This document shows positions 1 to 8,581 of a stretch of DNA of 64,000 bases, piece by piece. The DNA lies in NCBI RefSeq assembly GCF_900115585.1, contig NZ_FOWZ01000001.1:496001-560000 (forward strand), in the 5' to 3' direction. Origin of the DNA: Qipengyuania nanhaisediminis. GTDB taxonomy: Bacteria; Pseudomonadota; Alphaproteobacteria; Sphingomonadales; Sphingomonadaceae. The notes beneath the pieces were generated by a model. It was not told the origin of the DNA, made no database searches, and saw only the letters and a list, made by a program, of their open reading frames with translations. The stretch's first letter is position 1; every line of letters starts with the position of its first letter. A program made the translations under genes and the position numbers.

Positions 1-59
1 GTCCTATGTTTATGTCCGGAATGTGACGGGGCAAAATGAAGTGCAGAATTCCAGCCGGA

Positions 60-95
60 CAAAAAAAGGGCGGCCCGTTGAGAGCCGCCCTCTAT
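60..95 (-). terminator. intrinsic terminator, leftward
   Basis: A perfect 8-bp stem (67-74 with 84-91, AGGGCGGC/GCCGCCCT) has a 9-nt loop. On the minus strand it is followed by a run of seven or eight T residues, so it is best read as a leftward terminator. It could also serve a rightward gene that ends left of the window. Between it and pyrD (92-281) I recognise no gene, tRNA or riboswitch. That gap may hold a short leftward transcript that this hairpin ends. Confidence 0.7.
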
Positions 96-281
96 AGTTG
101 AGAACTCGTTGCAAAGCTGCTCCGAGCCCTTCGGGTCGCAGGTGCTGAATAGAACGAGTCGGCCGATTTTTGATTGTATGCATGCGACACTCGTTTCAAT
201 TCAGGCAACTTTGGCGGAATTTTACAATGACTTGAGGCGCTCGCTCGACAGCCGATTGCGGCTGCGTCATAGCGCCCGCCC

Positions 282-1310
282 ATGATCTTCCATCTTGCCC
301 GTCCCGCCCTGTTCGCACTCGACCCCGAGCGCGCGCACCGCCTTACGATCGCCGGACTGAAAGCAATGCCGCGGGCAACCCGATCGCGCCCCGGCAAACT
401 CGCTGTGAATGTGGCCGGACTCGAATTCCCCAACCCCGTTGGCATGGCAGCAGGGTTCGACAAGGACGCAGAAGTGCCCGACCAATTGCTGGGCCTGGGA
501 TTCGGCTTCACCGAGGTCGGCTCGATCACGCCGCGCCCGCAGTCTGGCAATCCGAAGCCGCGCCTGTTCCGGCTGGTGGAAGACCGCGCCGTCATCAATC
601 GCATGGGTTTCAACAATGGCGGCGGAGAAGCGGCCCGCCAGCGGCTAGAGGCGAGAGCGCTCCGTGGCGGGATCGTCGGTATAAACATCGGCGCCAACAA
701 GGACAGCGAAGACAGGGTTACCGATTACGTCGAAATGACGCGCATGATGGCGCCGCTGGCCAGCTATCTCGCGGTCAACATCTCCAGCCCCAACACACCG
801 GGCCTGCGCGCCTTGCAGGACGAGAGCGCCCTTACCGGGCTGCTCGAAGCGGTTCTCGATGCGCGCGGCGATGAAGGTCCACCGGTTTTTCTCAAGGTCG
901 CACCGGATCTTGAACCGGCAGATATCGATGCGATCTCGCGCATCGCGCTCGACAAGAAACTGGGCGCACTGATCGTCTCGAATACGACCATCACGCGGCC
1001 CGACCTGGCGTCGCGACAGCGTGACGAAGCCGGCGGCCTTTCGGGCAAACCGCTGCGCGACCTCGCACAGCAGCGGCTCGAGGATTTCCGCAGCGCGACA
1101 GGCGGGGGCATACCGCTGGTCGGCGTCGGCGGAATTGCGACCGCAGAAGATGCCTGGGCACGCATCCGGGCGGGAGCGAGCCTGGTCCAGCTATACAGCG
1201 CCATGGTCTACGAGGGACCGGGCCTGCCCCGTGCGATCACTCGCGGGCTGGAACGCCTGATGAAGCGTGACGGCTTTTCCTCGATTGCAGAGGCCGTCGG
1301 AACGGCATAG
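282..1310 (+). CDS. pyrD: dihydroorotate dehydrogenase (quinone), class 2
   Basis: PyrD oxidises dihydroorotate to orotate, the fourth step of de novo pyrimidine synthesis, and passes electrons to ubiquinone at the inner membrane. The 342-residue product has the usual class 2 length. It begins with the helical N-terminal extension typical of the membrane-associated class (IFHLARPALFALDPERAH). It carries the active-site block NISSPNTPG at residues 166-174, which includes the catalytic serine, and an early flavin-barrel segment with GMAAGFDKD. No strong Shine-Dalgarno precedes the ATG. The next gene, ggt, starts 11 bp downstream and may be co-transcribed. Identification is firm. Confidence 0.96.
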   Translation: MIFHLARPALFALDPERAHRLTIAGLKAMPRATRSRPGKLAVNVAGLEFPNPVGMAAGFDKDAEVPDQLLGLGFGFTEVGSITPRPQSGNPKPRLFRLVEDRAVINRMGFNNGGGEAARQRLEARALRGGIVGINIGANKDSEDRVTDYVEMTRMMAPLASYLAVNISSPNTPGLRALQDESALTGLLEAVLDARGDEGPPVFLKVAPDLEPADIDAISRIALDKKLGALIVSNTTITRPDLASRQRDEAGGLSGKPLRDLAQQRLEDFRSATGGGIPLVGVGGIATAEDAWARIRAGASLVQLYSAMVYEGPGLPRAITRGLERLMKRDGFSSIAEAVGTA

Positions 1311-1321
1311 CGTCGCCGACC

Positions 1322-3034
1322 ATGAGAAACATCTTCGTAACCTCGCTCGCATCGCTCGCCCTCGCCGGGTGCGCGACCTATCCCGCACCCGCGCCTCAGG
1401 ACACGGTCGCCACCGTGCCCGCAGGAGCGGTGAGCGCCGCCGATCCGCGCGCGCAGGAAGCGGGCGAGGCGATCCTCGCCAAGGGTGGCAGCGCCACCGA
1501 TGCAGCGATCGCTGTGATGCTGGCACTCACGGTGGTCGAGCCACAAAGTTCCGGCATCGGCGGTGGCGGCTTCCTGGTGCGTGGCGAAGCCGACGGCGAT
1601 GTCACGACATTCGATGGACGCGAGACCGCGCCCGCCGCCGCGACGCCCGACTGGTTCCTCGACGATGAAGGAAATGTACCGCCATTCATGCAATCGGTCC
1701 GCAGCGGCCTGAGTGTGGGCGTGCCGGGCAACATCGCGCTCGCCGCGAAGGCCCATGCCGCGCATGGCAAGCTGGCATGGTCGGAGCTGTTCGGCCCGGC
1801 CATCGAGCTGGCACGCGAAGGCTTCCAGATTAATCCGCGGATGCACGATGCGCTTGGCCGGTCGAAGGATCGCGCCGCACACACCGCCGAAGCGCGGGCG
1901 CTTTATTATGACACCTTCGGAGAGCCGCTTCCGGTCGGCACGCTGGTGCAGAACGAGGCGCTGGCGCGCACGTTCGAATCGCTAGCCAGCGGCGGCCGCG
2001 AGGCATTCTATTCCGGCACCCGCGCCCTTGCGATTGCGACGGCTGTGGCGGCAGACACGCCTAAACCGGGCGCGATGACCTATGAGGACATCGCCGGTTA
2101 CGAAGCAAAAGAACGCAACGCTGTCTGCAGCAGCTATCGCACCTATCGCATCTGTTCCATGGGTCCGCCGACATCGGGCGGCGTGGCGGTCCAGCAGATG
2201 CTCCTCCAGCTCGAACGGTTCGATTTGGCATCCTTGGGCGCGGACAATCCGGTCACCTGGCACCTGTTCCTCGAATCGCAGCGGCTCGCCTATGCCGACC
2301 GCGAGATCTACCTTGCCGACACCGACTTCGTGAGCGTTCCGGTCGAAGGGCTGCTCGACCGCACCTATCTTGCCGGCCGGAGTGCGCTGATTTCGCCGCA
2401 GGAATCGTTGGCCGAGGCGAAAGCCGGAACACCGCCCGGTGCCACCACCGCAATGGCCGACGGCGACGAGCCGGAAGAACACGGCACATCGCACTTCGCC
2501 GTCGTCGACAGCGAGAATACGATGGTGAGCTATACCTCGACGATCGAGGGCGCGTTCGGCTCTGGCCTGATGGTCGGTGGTTTCTATCTCAACAACGAGC
2601 TGACCGACTTCAGCCGCTCGCCTGTCGTGGAGGGACGAGAGGTGGCCAACCGGGTCGAGGGCGGGAAACGGCCGCGCTCGTCCATGTCACCGACCGTGAT
2701 CTACGATTCCCAAGGACGGCCGTTCATGGCCGTCGGCGCTGCGGGCGGCAGCACGATCCCGGTGACGACCGCGCGCGCCATCATTGGAGCGATCGACTTC
2801 GGATTGTCGGCCGAAGAGGCGCTGCGCCTGCCGTTCATGATGGCCTTCGGCGAGCGCGTATTGCTGGAAGAAGGCACATGGCTTGAGGATCAGGCAGAGG
2901 CCTTCCGCGCGCTCGGTCACGAAGATCTGGTCATACGCCAGGCGCCGATCAAGGCGGGCGCGCTGCTGATGCGCGGCGATAGGTGGCAGAGTGCGCGCGA
3001 TCCGCGCCTCGAAGGATTTGTCGATATGCCCTGA
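1322..3034 (+). CDS. ggt: gamma-glutamyltransferase, lipoprotein form
   Basis: Gamma-glutamyltranspeptidase hydrolyses or transfers the gamma-glutamyl group of glutathione and related peptides. The 570-residue precursor shows the family fold and the autoprocessing point: Thr389 in HGTSHF, which after self-cleavage becomes the N-terminal nucleophile of the small subunit. The motif GSGIGGGG-like glycine loop lies near residue 80 and the late PRSSMSPT segment is present. The N-terminus (MRNIFVTSLASLALAGC) is a lipoprotein signal with an LAGC lipobox, so the enzyme should be lipid-anchored in the periplasm rather than freely soluble. It follows pyrD by 11 bp. Confidence 0.94.
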   Translation: MRNIFVTSLASLALAGCATYPAPAPQDTVATVPAGAVSAADPRAQEAGEAILAKGGSATDAAIAVMLALTVVEPQSSGIGGGGFLVRGEADGDVTTFDGRETAPAAATPDWFLDDEGNVPPFMQSVRSGLSVGVPGNIALAAKAHAAHGKLAWSELFGPAIELAREGFQINPRMHDALGRSKDRAAHTAEARALYYDTFGEPLPVGTLVQNEALARTFESLASGGREAFYSGTRALAIATAVAADTPKPGAMTYEDIAGYEAKERNAVCSSYRTYRICSMGPPTSGGVAVQQMLLQLERFDLASLGADNPVTWHLFLESQRLAYADREIYLADTDFVSVPVEGLLDRTYLAGRSALISPQESLAEAKAGTPPGATTAMADGDEPEEHGTSHFAVVDSENTMVSYTSTIEGAFGSGLMVGGFYLNNELTDFSRSPVVEGREVANRVEGGKRPRSSMSPTVIYDSQGRPFMAVGAAGGSTIPVTTARAIIGAIDFGLSAEEALRLPFMMAFGERVLLEEGTWLEDQAEAFRALGHEDLVIRQAPIKAGALLMRGDRWQSARDPRLEGFVDMP

Positions 3035-3145
3035 GGGGCGAAACGCAGCTCTCTTGCTGTTGGCGCGGCGTGAGCCTAAGCCCCTGCCGTGCGGCCTTGC
3101 CGCGTCAGAACAGAACAGAACATACGTTTTTCGAGGAGCCTGCCT

Positions 3146-4948
3146 GTGCTGTCGGATATCGATTCCGCGAACAATCTGGTCGAACTTTTCCTGAAGCGCG
3201 CCGATGCCAAGACCGACCAGCCGTTCCTCGGCTGGAAAGCGGATGGCAGCTGGCAAACGATGAGTTGGGGCGAAGCGGCAAACCGCGTCTGCCTGCTCGC
3301 CGGAGCCCTGCGCGGGCTCGGCCTCAAGGACGGCGACCGCGTGTGCCTCGTCTCCGAGAACCGCCCGGAGTGGTGCATCGCCGATCTCGCGATCATGGCG
3401 GCAGGGTGCATCACGGTTCCCGCCTACGTTACCAACACCGAGCGCGATCACGCACATATTCTCGACAATTCGGGCTCGCGCGCGGTTATCGTCTCGACCG
3501 AAAAACTGCTCAAGCCGCTACACGGCGCGCTGCAATCGACCGGCATTGCTGAGCATGTCATCGGCATCGAGGACCTGCATCGCCAGCAGTCGGGCAGCTT
3601 CACCTATCATGACTGGTCGACCATGATCGAAGGCGACGCCGTGGCTGCGCGGGCCGCGGTCGAGAAGCGCATTGCCGAGATCGGCAGGGGCGATACGGCT
3701 TGTATCATCTATACCAGCGGCACCGGCGGTGCCCCGCGCGGGGTGAAGCAGCATCACGGCGCGATCCTGTGCAATTCTGCAGGCGCGGCGGAAATCCTGA
3801 TCGAGGATTTCGGGCTTGGCGACGAAGAGCGATTCCTCTCCTTCCTCCCGCTGTCGCACGCCTATGAGCATACCGGCGGCCAATTCCTGCCGATCAGCGT
3901 TGGGGCGCAGATCTTCTATTCCGAAGGGCTGGAAAAGCTCGCGAGCAATATCGAGGAAACCCGCCCCACCATCATGGTCGTCGTGCCGCGCCTCTTCGAA
4001 GTGCTGCGCACACGGATCATGAAGCAGGTCCAAAAGCAGGGCGGCCTTGCCGAAAAGCTCATGAACACCGCGCTCGAAGTCGGCGCCCGCCGCGCAGAGG
4101 GCAAGCGCCAGTTCGGCGACGGCTTGAAAGATGCGATGGTCGGGCGGCTCTTGAAGCCGAAGATCCGCCAGCGCTTCGGCGGCAGGATGAAGGCTATGGT
4201 ATCGGGCGGCGCACCGCTCAACCCCGAAGTCGGTATCTTCTTCGATTCGATGGGCCTCACCATGCTGCAAGGATACGGCCAGACCGAGGCGGGCCCGGTG
4301 ATCGCCTGCAACAGGCCCAAGGCTGGCATCGCGATGCATTCCGTCGGTCCTGCCATGCGCGGCGTTGATGTGAAGATCGCCGAGGATGGCGAAATCCTGT
4401 GCCGCGGCGAGCTTGTCATGCACGGCTACTGGCAGAACGAGTCGGAGACCGAGCGCACGATCAAGGACGGATGGCTGCACACGGGCGATATCGGCCATTT
4501 GGACGAGAAAGAACGGATCGTGATCACCGATCGCAAGAAGGACATGATCGTCAACGACAAGGGCGACAATGTCGCGCCCCAGAAGATCGAAGGCATGCTG
4601 ACGCTGCAGCCCGAGATCGGGCAGGCCATGGTGGCGGGCGACAAGCGCCCCTACATCGTCGGCCTGCTGGTGCCGGATGCCGAATGGGCAGTCGAATGGT
4701 CGCGCGCCAATGGCAAGAAGTTCGACCTCAAGGCGCTGCAGGACGATCCGGAATTCCGCAGCGCCGTGCGCAAGGCGGTCGACCGCGTGAACAAGGACCT
4801 GTCGGTCATCGAGAAAGTCCGCCAGTTCGCCTTTGCAGACGAAGCCTTCAGCATCGAGAACGAGGAAATGACCCCCTCGATGAAAATCCGCCGCCACAAG
4901 ATCAAGGAACGCTACGGCGACCGGCTGGACGGGCTTTACCGGGGTTAG
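3146..4948 (+). CDS. AMP-forming long-chain acyl-CoA synthetase
   Basis: This enzyme activates fatty acids to acyl-CoA through an acyl-adenylate, feeding beta-oxidation or lipid synthesis. I place the start at GTG 3146 because a GAGGAG ribosome site sits seven bases upstream; the reading frame is open further upstream to 3089. The resulting 600 residues contain the adenylate P-loop YTSGTGGAPRG (about residue 189), the GYGQTEAGPV substrate/AMP motif and the hinge region GDIGHLDEKERIVITDRKKD. The P-loop has R in place of the commoner K after P. The gene converges with the next leftward gene and overlaps it by four bases. Confidence 0.92.
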   Translation: MLSDIDSANNLVELFLKRADAKTDQPFLGWKADGSWQTMSWGEAANRVCLLAGALRGLGLKDGDRVCLVSENRPEWCIADLAIMAAGCITVPAYVTNTERDHAHILDNSGSRAVIVSTEKLLKPLHGALQSTGIAEHVIGIEDLHRQQSGSFTYHDWSTMIEGDAVAARAAVEKRIAEIGRGDTACIIYTSGTGGAPRGVKQHHGAILCNSAGAAEILIEDFGLGDEERFLSFLPLSHAYEHTGGQFLPISVGAQIFYSEGLEKLASNIEETRPTIMVVVPRLFEVLRTRIMKQVQKQGGLAEKLMNTALEVGARRAEGKRQFGDGLKDAMVGRLLKPKIRQRFGGRMKAMVSGGAPLNPEVGIFFDSMGLTMLQGYGQTEAGPVIACNRPKAGIAMHSVGPAMRGVDVKIAEDGEILCRGELVMHGYWQNESETERTIKDGWLHTGDIGHLDEKERIVITDRKKDMIVNDKGDNVAPQKIEGMLTLQPEIGQAMVAGDKRPYIVGLLVPDAEWAVEWSRANGKKFDLKALQDDPEFRSAVRKAVDRVNKDLSVIEKVRQFAFADEAFSIENEEMTPSMKIRRHKIKERYGDRLDGLYRG

Positions 4949-5424
4949 GCTGCTTCGATCCGTTTGCGAAACTGTCCTAGCTGACCGCTGAGCAACTTGA
5001 ACGCTTGTCCTAACTGGGAAGAAAATTCTTCGGCTTCCGATTGTTTAACGGCCCAGCGCTCTTCTTTCCCCACGTTCGAGCGGTAAGTTTTCAAATCATA
5101 GATCGCGATCCAAGCACCTTTCTGATCGACTGCGATGGTCGCGACGCCATGCGCGAGATACTGACGGTTTTGCTCCAGAGATTGCCAGCTTTTCAGTGCT
5201 TTCGACAACGCTGATTTCTGTTTGTCGGTCGCATCGATCTCACCTGATAGGGCAATCAAGTCTGACAGACGCTGACCGGCGAGATGTCTGATGTTTCGGA
5301 GTTTCCCACTTGCCTGTGCGGCTTCGAGCGTCTTCGCAACCGCAGCCTCGGTGCGGGCAAAGTAATTGAGGCATGAGCCTCGCCAGCAGTCGGCAGCGTG
5401 GGCCAATTCGACAAGATCAGACAT
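4945..5424 (-). CDS. hypothetical protein with HEPN-like RX4H motif
   Basis: I do not recognise a named family for this 159-residue, mostly helical, soluble protein. It contains N-R-Q-Y-L-A-H-G at residues 86-93, which is the R-X4-H arrangement seen at the active site of many HEPN-fold RNases. The G after the H and the preceding N are also typical. Two sampled 60-base lines of the gene are 47-50% GC, against over 60% in its neighbours, suggesting a later arrival. It lies 3 bp downstream of another unrecognised gene in the same direction, and its 3' end overlaps the acyl-CoA ligase by four bases. No nucleotidyltransferase (MNT) partner is visible. The HEPN assignment is inference from a short motif. 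Confidence 0.6.
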   Translation of the reverse strand: MSDLVELAHAADCWRGSCLNYFARTEAAVAKTLEAAQASGKLRNIRHLAGQRLSDLIALSGEIDATDKQKSALSKALKSWQSLEQNRQYLAHGVATIAVDQKGAWIAIYDLKTYRSNVGKEERWAVKQSEAEEFSSQLGQAFKLLSGQLGQFRKRIEAA

Positions 5425-5427
5425 CGA

Positions 5428-5955
5428 TTACGCAGCCGCTTCCTCGATAAATTCGGGGTAGAAGCTCGGCGCGCGGTCGGACCAGCCGGGAGCGGTTGCG
5501 GCGGCTTCGCTTAGCGATTGCAGCAGCATCTTGCGCCGGTCGGGCCGGATTTGCGGAAGGGCGGCTGCGGCGCAAAAGGCGCTCGGCAGCCATGGCCGTG
5601 CGTCGGCGCCGAGCAGACGCTCGTAGAGGAACCGGAAAGCCGAGAAGCTGTCGATCCGCTCCTGCGCCAGGTCGAAGGCGGCGACGCGGGTAAGCTTGCC
5701 CACGAAACCCTCGATCCGGTCGAGGCTCGAATCTACCGGGATCGAACCGCGCAGGGCCTTGAGTTCCTGATAGGTCACATACTGGCTGCGGATCGCTGCG
5801 TTCTCGCCCGCATTGCGCCCCCAGATGCGGAAGGCATCGCACCGGCCGAGGCCGATATCGAGGCTGCGCCGGATGTATCGCTGTTCCGCCGCAGTGAAGC
5901 TGGCGAACTCGCGCATCTCTGCGATGGTCATCGAAGCGGTATTTGCAACGGCCAT
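5428..5955 (-). CDS. hypothetical protein, upstream partner of the HEPN-like gene
   Basis: This 175-residue protein is not recognised. It looks soluble and helical and has no signal peptide, metal cluster or clear enzymatic motif. I chose ATG 5955 because a G-rich stretch (5964-5970) lies about nine bases upstream; GTG 5964 is an alternative three codons earlier. Its GC content is high and ordinary for the window, unlike the gene that follows it by 3 bp. The two may be co-transcribed without sharing an origin. There is no motif resembling an antitoxin DNA-binding domain. Confidence 0.6.
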   Translation of the reverse strand: MAVANTASMTIAEMREFASFTAAEQRYIRRSLDIGLGRCDAFRIWGRNAGENAAIRSQYVTYQELKALRGSIPVDSSLDRIEGFVGKLTRVAAFDLAQERIDSFSAFRFLYERLLGADARPWLPSAFCAAAALPQIRPDRRKMLLQSLSEAAATAPGWSDRAPSFYPEFIEEAAA

Positions 5956-6028
5956 GATCGGCACCCCCCCTGTTACAGGTAGAGTGTCCGCGAATATGGT
6001 TAACGTCCGGTAAGCGGCCTGGGCCGGA

Positions 6029-7000
6029 TCAGATCAGGCCGGCAAGCGGGCTCGACGGATCGGCGTATTTCCGCGTCGCCATGCGCCCGGCGAGATAGGC
6101 ATCGCGCCCGGCCTCGACCGCCCTCTTCATGGCGCGGGCCATGCGGATCGGGTCTTTCGCTTCCGCGATCGCAGTGTTCATCAGCACGCCGTCGCAACCC
6201 AGTTCCATGGCCACCGCAGCATCGCTGGCTGTGCCGACACCCGCATCGACCAGCACAGGGACGTTGGCGCCTTCCTTGATGAGCCGGATCGTCACGCGGT
6301 TCTGGATGCCAAGGCCCGAGCCGATAGGTGCGCCGAGAGGCATGACCGCGACCGCGCCCGCATCTTCGAGCTGCTTGGCTGCGATCGGATCATCCACGCA
6401 GTAGACCATGGGCAAGAAGCCCTCCTTGGCGAGCGTTTCCGTCGCGGTGAGCGTTTCGCGCATGTTCGGATAGAGCGTGCGCGCCTCGCCCAGCACCTCC
6501 AGCTTGACGAGGTCCCAGCCGCCTGCCTCGCGCGCCAGCCGCAAGGTGCGGATGGCGTCTTCGGACGTGAAGCATCCCGCGGTGTTCGGCAGGTAGGTGA
6601 CCTTCTTGGGGTCGATATAATCGGTCAACATCGGCGCCTTGGGGTCGCTGACATTGACCCGGCGCACCGCCACAGTGACGATTTCCGCCCCGCTCGCTTC
6701 GAGCGCGGCAGCGTTCTGTTCGAAATCCTTGTATTTGCCAGTGCCCACGATGAGGCGGCTCTTGAAGGTACGACCCGCCACGCTCCAGCTGTCGTCGCCC
6801 TGGCCGCCACCCACGAAATGGACGATCTCGAGCGTATCTCCATCCGCGATCGCGTGCGAATCGAGTTCGCTGCGCGGAGCAATCACGCCATTGTGCTCGA
6901 CTGCGACCTTGGCCGGATCGAGTTCGAGCTCACGCACGAGTTCGGCGATGGTCGAGGCAGCGGTGCGGCGGGTTTCGCCATTTACAGTCAGCGCAATCAT
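6029..7000 (-). CDS. thiSG: fused sulfur carrier ThiS and thiazole synthase ThiG
   Basis: The protein joins ThiS (residues 1-66) to ThiG (about 71-323). ThiS is the ubiquitin-like carrier whose C-terminal Gly-Gly is adenylated and thiocarboxylated. ThiG forms the thiazole phosphate moiety of thiamine from that sulfur, dehydroglycine and deoxyxylulose phosphate. The GGG at 64-66 is internal here and followed by QGDD, and the ThiG Schiff-base lysine is K166 in LVKLEVLG. The upstream MerC-like gene ends 9 bp away, so both are probably one transcript. No TPP riboswitch is evident upstream. The fused form is annotated in sphingomonads as bifunctional; how the carrier tail is freed is not obvious. 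Confidence 0.93.
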   Translation of the reverse strand: MIALTVNGETRRTAASTIAELVRELELDPAKVAVEHNGVIAPRSELDSHAIADGDTLEIVHFVGGGQGDDSWSVAGRTFKSRLIVGTGKYKDFEQNAAALEASGAEIVTVAVRRVNVSDPKAPMLTDYIDPKKVTYLPNTAGCFTSEDAIRTLRLAREAGGWDLVKLEVLGEARTLYPNMRETLTATETLAKEGFLPMVYCVDDPIAAKQLEDAGAVAVMPLGAPIGSGLGIQNRVTIRLIKEGANVPVLVDAGVGTASDAAVAMELGCDGVLMNTAIAEAKDPIRMARAMKRAVEAGRDAYLAGRMATRKYADPSSPLAGLI

Positions 7001-7009
7001 GCGCCCGAC

Positions 7010-7414
7010 TTAGTCTCCGCAGCGCTCCTTGCAAGCGGCCGAGTGGCAATGGCGCATATTCAATATGTGTCCGAGCGAAACCAGGGCGACCCCGATGATC
7101 GTCAGGACCGCTTCCTTCATCCCGTGCGGAACGGCCAGCGCACCGCCCATGAAGGTCAGGCCGGTCATGGCGATAACGAAAGGCGCGGCCATCCGGTGGC
7201 GCAGTGCGCCCCAGCCGATTGCAACTGCCGCGATCAGCGTGGCGACAACGAGCCCCCAGCGATGCAGTTCGGGTGCAAGGAAGAATTCCCCGCCGATGCC
7301 AAGACCGGAAACGAGCACGATCGAAAGCAGGCAATGAAGCGCGCACAGGCCCGAAAGGCCGATACCGACACGGTCGAGACGCCGACGAATCGGAGAAATG
7401 GCGCGTTGCAACAT
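7010..7414 (-). CDS. MerC-family membrane protein
   Basis: A 134-residue integral membrane protein with about four hydrophobic segments and an early CALHC pair, as in MerC mercury-transport proteins. Chromosomal relatives without a mer operon probably handle another metal. The C-terminal tail, MRHCHSAACKERC, is rich in His and Cys and could bind a metal such as zinc. The only plausible start in this frame is ATG 7414. It lacks a Shine-Dalgarno, so translation may be leaderless or near-leaderless. A double dyad lies 15-34 bases upstream. thiSG follows 9 bp downstream. The frame stays open far upstream, but that part is the antisense of ctaA. Confidence 0.75.
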   Translation of the reverse strand: MLQRAISPIRRRLDRVGIGLSGLCALHCLLSIVLVSGLGIGGEFFLAPELHRWGLVVATLIAAVAIGWGALRHRMAAPFVIAMTGLTFMGGALAVPHGMKEAVLTIIGVALVSLGHILNMRHCHSAACKERCGD

Positions 7415-7428
7415 GTCATGCGAGATAT

Positions 7429-7448
7429 GTGATAGTATCACGTGATAC
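7429..7448. promoter_or_regulatory. overlapping double dyad, probable repressor operator
   Basis: Two perfect inverted repeats share a half-site: GTGATA-G-TATCAC (7429-7441) and GTATCACGTGATAC (7435-7448). They sit directly upstream of the leftward MerC-like gene and about 110 bases before rightward ctaA. On the minus strand a possible -10 (TACTAT) falls inside them. Overlapping dyads with a one-base centre are typical of Fur-superfamily operators (Zur, Fur). The Cys/His tail of the MerC-like product fits metal control, but the regulator is not in this window. Confidence 0.55.
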
Positions 7449-7555
7449 AAGGGTCTCGCGTTAAAACCTTTCTTTTTCCGGACTTGCAGGCGGCGAACCT
7501 GCCGTTGAGCGATTCTCACTTGCGCTCGCGTCCTGCGGCGGCAAACAGGCGCGTC

Positions 7556-8581
7556 ATGATTTCCAATCCTGCGCAGCTTCGCCCGATTGCCCTTGCAAAC
7601 TGGCTCTTTTTCGTCGCCGCTATGGTTATCGTGATGGTCGCCGTGGGCGGCATCACACGCCTCACCGAAAGCGGCCTTTCGATTACCGAATGGAAACCGA
7701 TAACGGGCGCGATCCCGCCCTTGAGCGAAGCGGCCTGGCAAGCGGAGTTCGACCTCTACAAGGCGACCGGCGAGTATAAGAATGTGACCGGACCCGCCGG
7801 AATGGATCTGGCTGCCTTCAAGTTCATCTATTTCTGGGAGTGGTTCCATAGGCTCTGGGGCCGGCTGATCGGCCTTGCCTTCGCCTTGCCACTCGCCTGG
7901 TTCTGGGTCCGCAAGGCAATCCCGCAAGGCTACAAGCTTCGCCTGGTCGCGCTGCTGGCGCTCGGCGGACTGCAGGGCGTCTTCGGCTGGTTCATGGTCA
8001 AGAGCGGCCTCAACGAGACGATGACCGACGTCAGCCACTTCATGCTGTCGCTCCATTTCCTCACAGCCATGCTGACGCTTGGCGCGCTGGTCTGGGTCGC
8101 GCTCGACCTCAGGCAGTTTGCGCGAGGCAACAAGCGCATGGCGCATTGGACCGCGACGGCGAGCTGGGTCGGTGCCGTGCTGTTCCTCCAATTGCTCTTG
8201 GCTGCGTGGTTGGCGGGCCTCAATGCCGGGCTCGCCAGTGACAGCTGGCCGCTGATGCAGGGGCGCTTCATCCCCGAATATGATAGCTCGCGCGGCCTGC
8301 TCTACGCGATGGCGCACGATCCCTACCTCATCCACTGGATGCACCGCTGGTGGGCGTGGGTGGCCGTCGCCGCACTGATCGTGATGGCCCGGAGGGTGCG
8401 CACAATCGAGCGCAAGGCTTCGGTTGCGATCCATTCGGCATTCGGGACGCAAATCGTCCTGGGTATAGCCACCGTGATGACCGGCGTTTCGCTCTGGATA
8501 GCGGTTTCGCACCAAGTGGTCGGCGCGCTGCTGGTGGCAGCCTTTGTTTGGGCCGCACATCTCCTTGGACGCAGGGTGTGA
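7556..8581 (+). CDS. ctaA: heme A synthase
   Basis: CtaA/Cox15 oxidises the C8 methyl of heme O to make heme A for aa3-type cytochrome oxidase. The 341-residue product has eight membrane segments in two four-helix halves, with the expected heme-ligand histidines in WFHRLWGR, SLHFLTA, HWMHRWWAW and SHQVVG. I chose ATG 7556 because the protein from there aligns in length with the family. The frame is open back to 7442, but that region carries the operator. cutA follows with a 4-bp GTGA overlap. Confidence 0.94.
   Translation: MISNPAQLRPIALANWLFFVAAMVIVMVAVGGITRLTESGLSITEWKPITGAIPPLSEAAWQAEFDLYKATGEYKNVTGPAGMDLAAFKFIYFWEWFHRLWGRLIGLAFALPLAWFWVRKAIPQGYKLRLVALLALGGLQGVFGWFMVKSGLNETMTDVSHFMLSLHFLTAMLTLGALVWVALDLRQFARGNKRMAHWTATASWVGAVLFLQLLLAAWLAGLNAGLASDSWPLMQGRFIPEYDSSRGLLYAMAHDPYLIHWMHRWWAWVAVAALIVMARRVRTIERKASVAIHSAFGTQIVLGIATVMTGVSLWIAVSHQVVGALLVAAFVWAAHLLGRRV

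Noticed and set aside
92-700. 202-residue leftward open frame over pyrD
   Set aside because: It is antisense to pyrD, lacks any recognisable domain and follows the GC-rich shadow pattern.
3518-4897. 459-residue leftward frame over the acyl-CoA ligase
   Set aside because: His/Asp-rich antisense shadow with no conserved motif.
7435-7448. GTATCACGTGATAC as a parS site
   Set aside because: It shares the CACGTG centre but the flanks do not match TGTTTC...GAAACA; an operator reading fits better.
7415-8560. Extension of the merC-like frame across ctaA
   Set aside because: It is antisense to ctaA and has no membrane or MerC features; the real protein starts at 7414.
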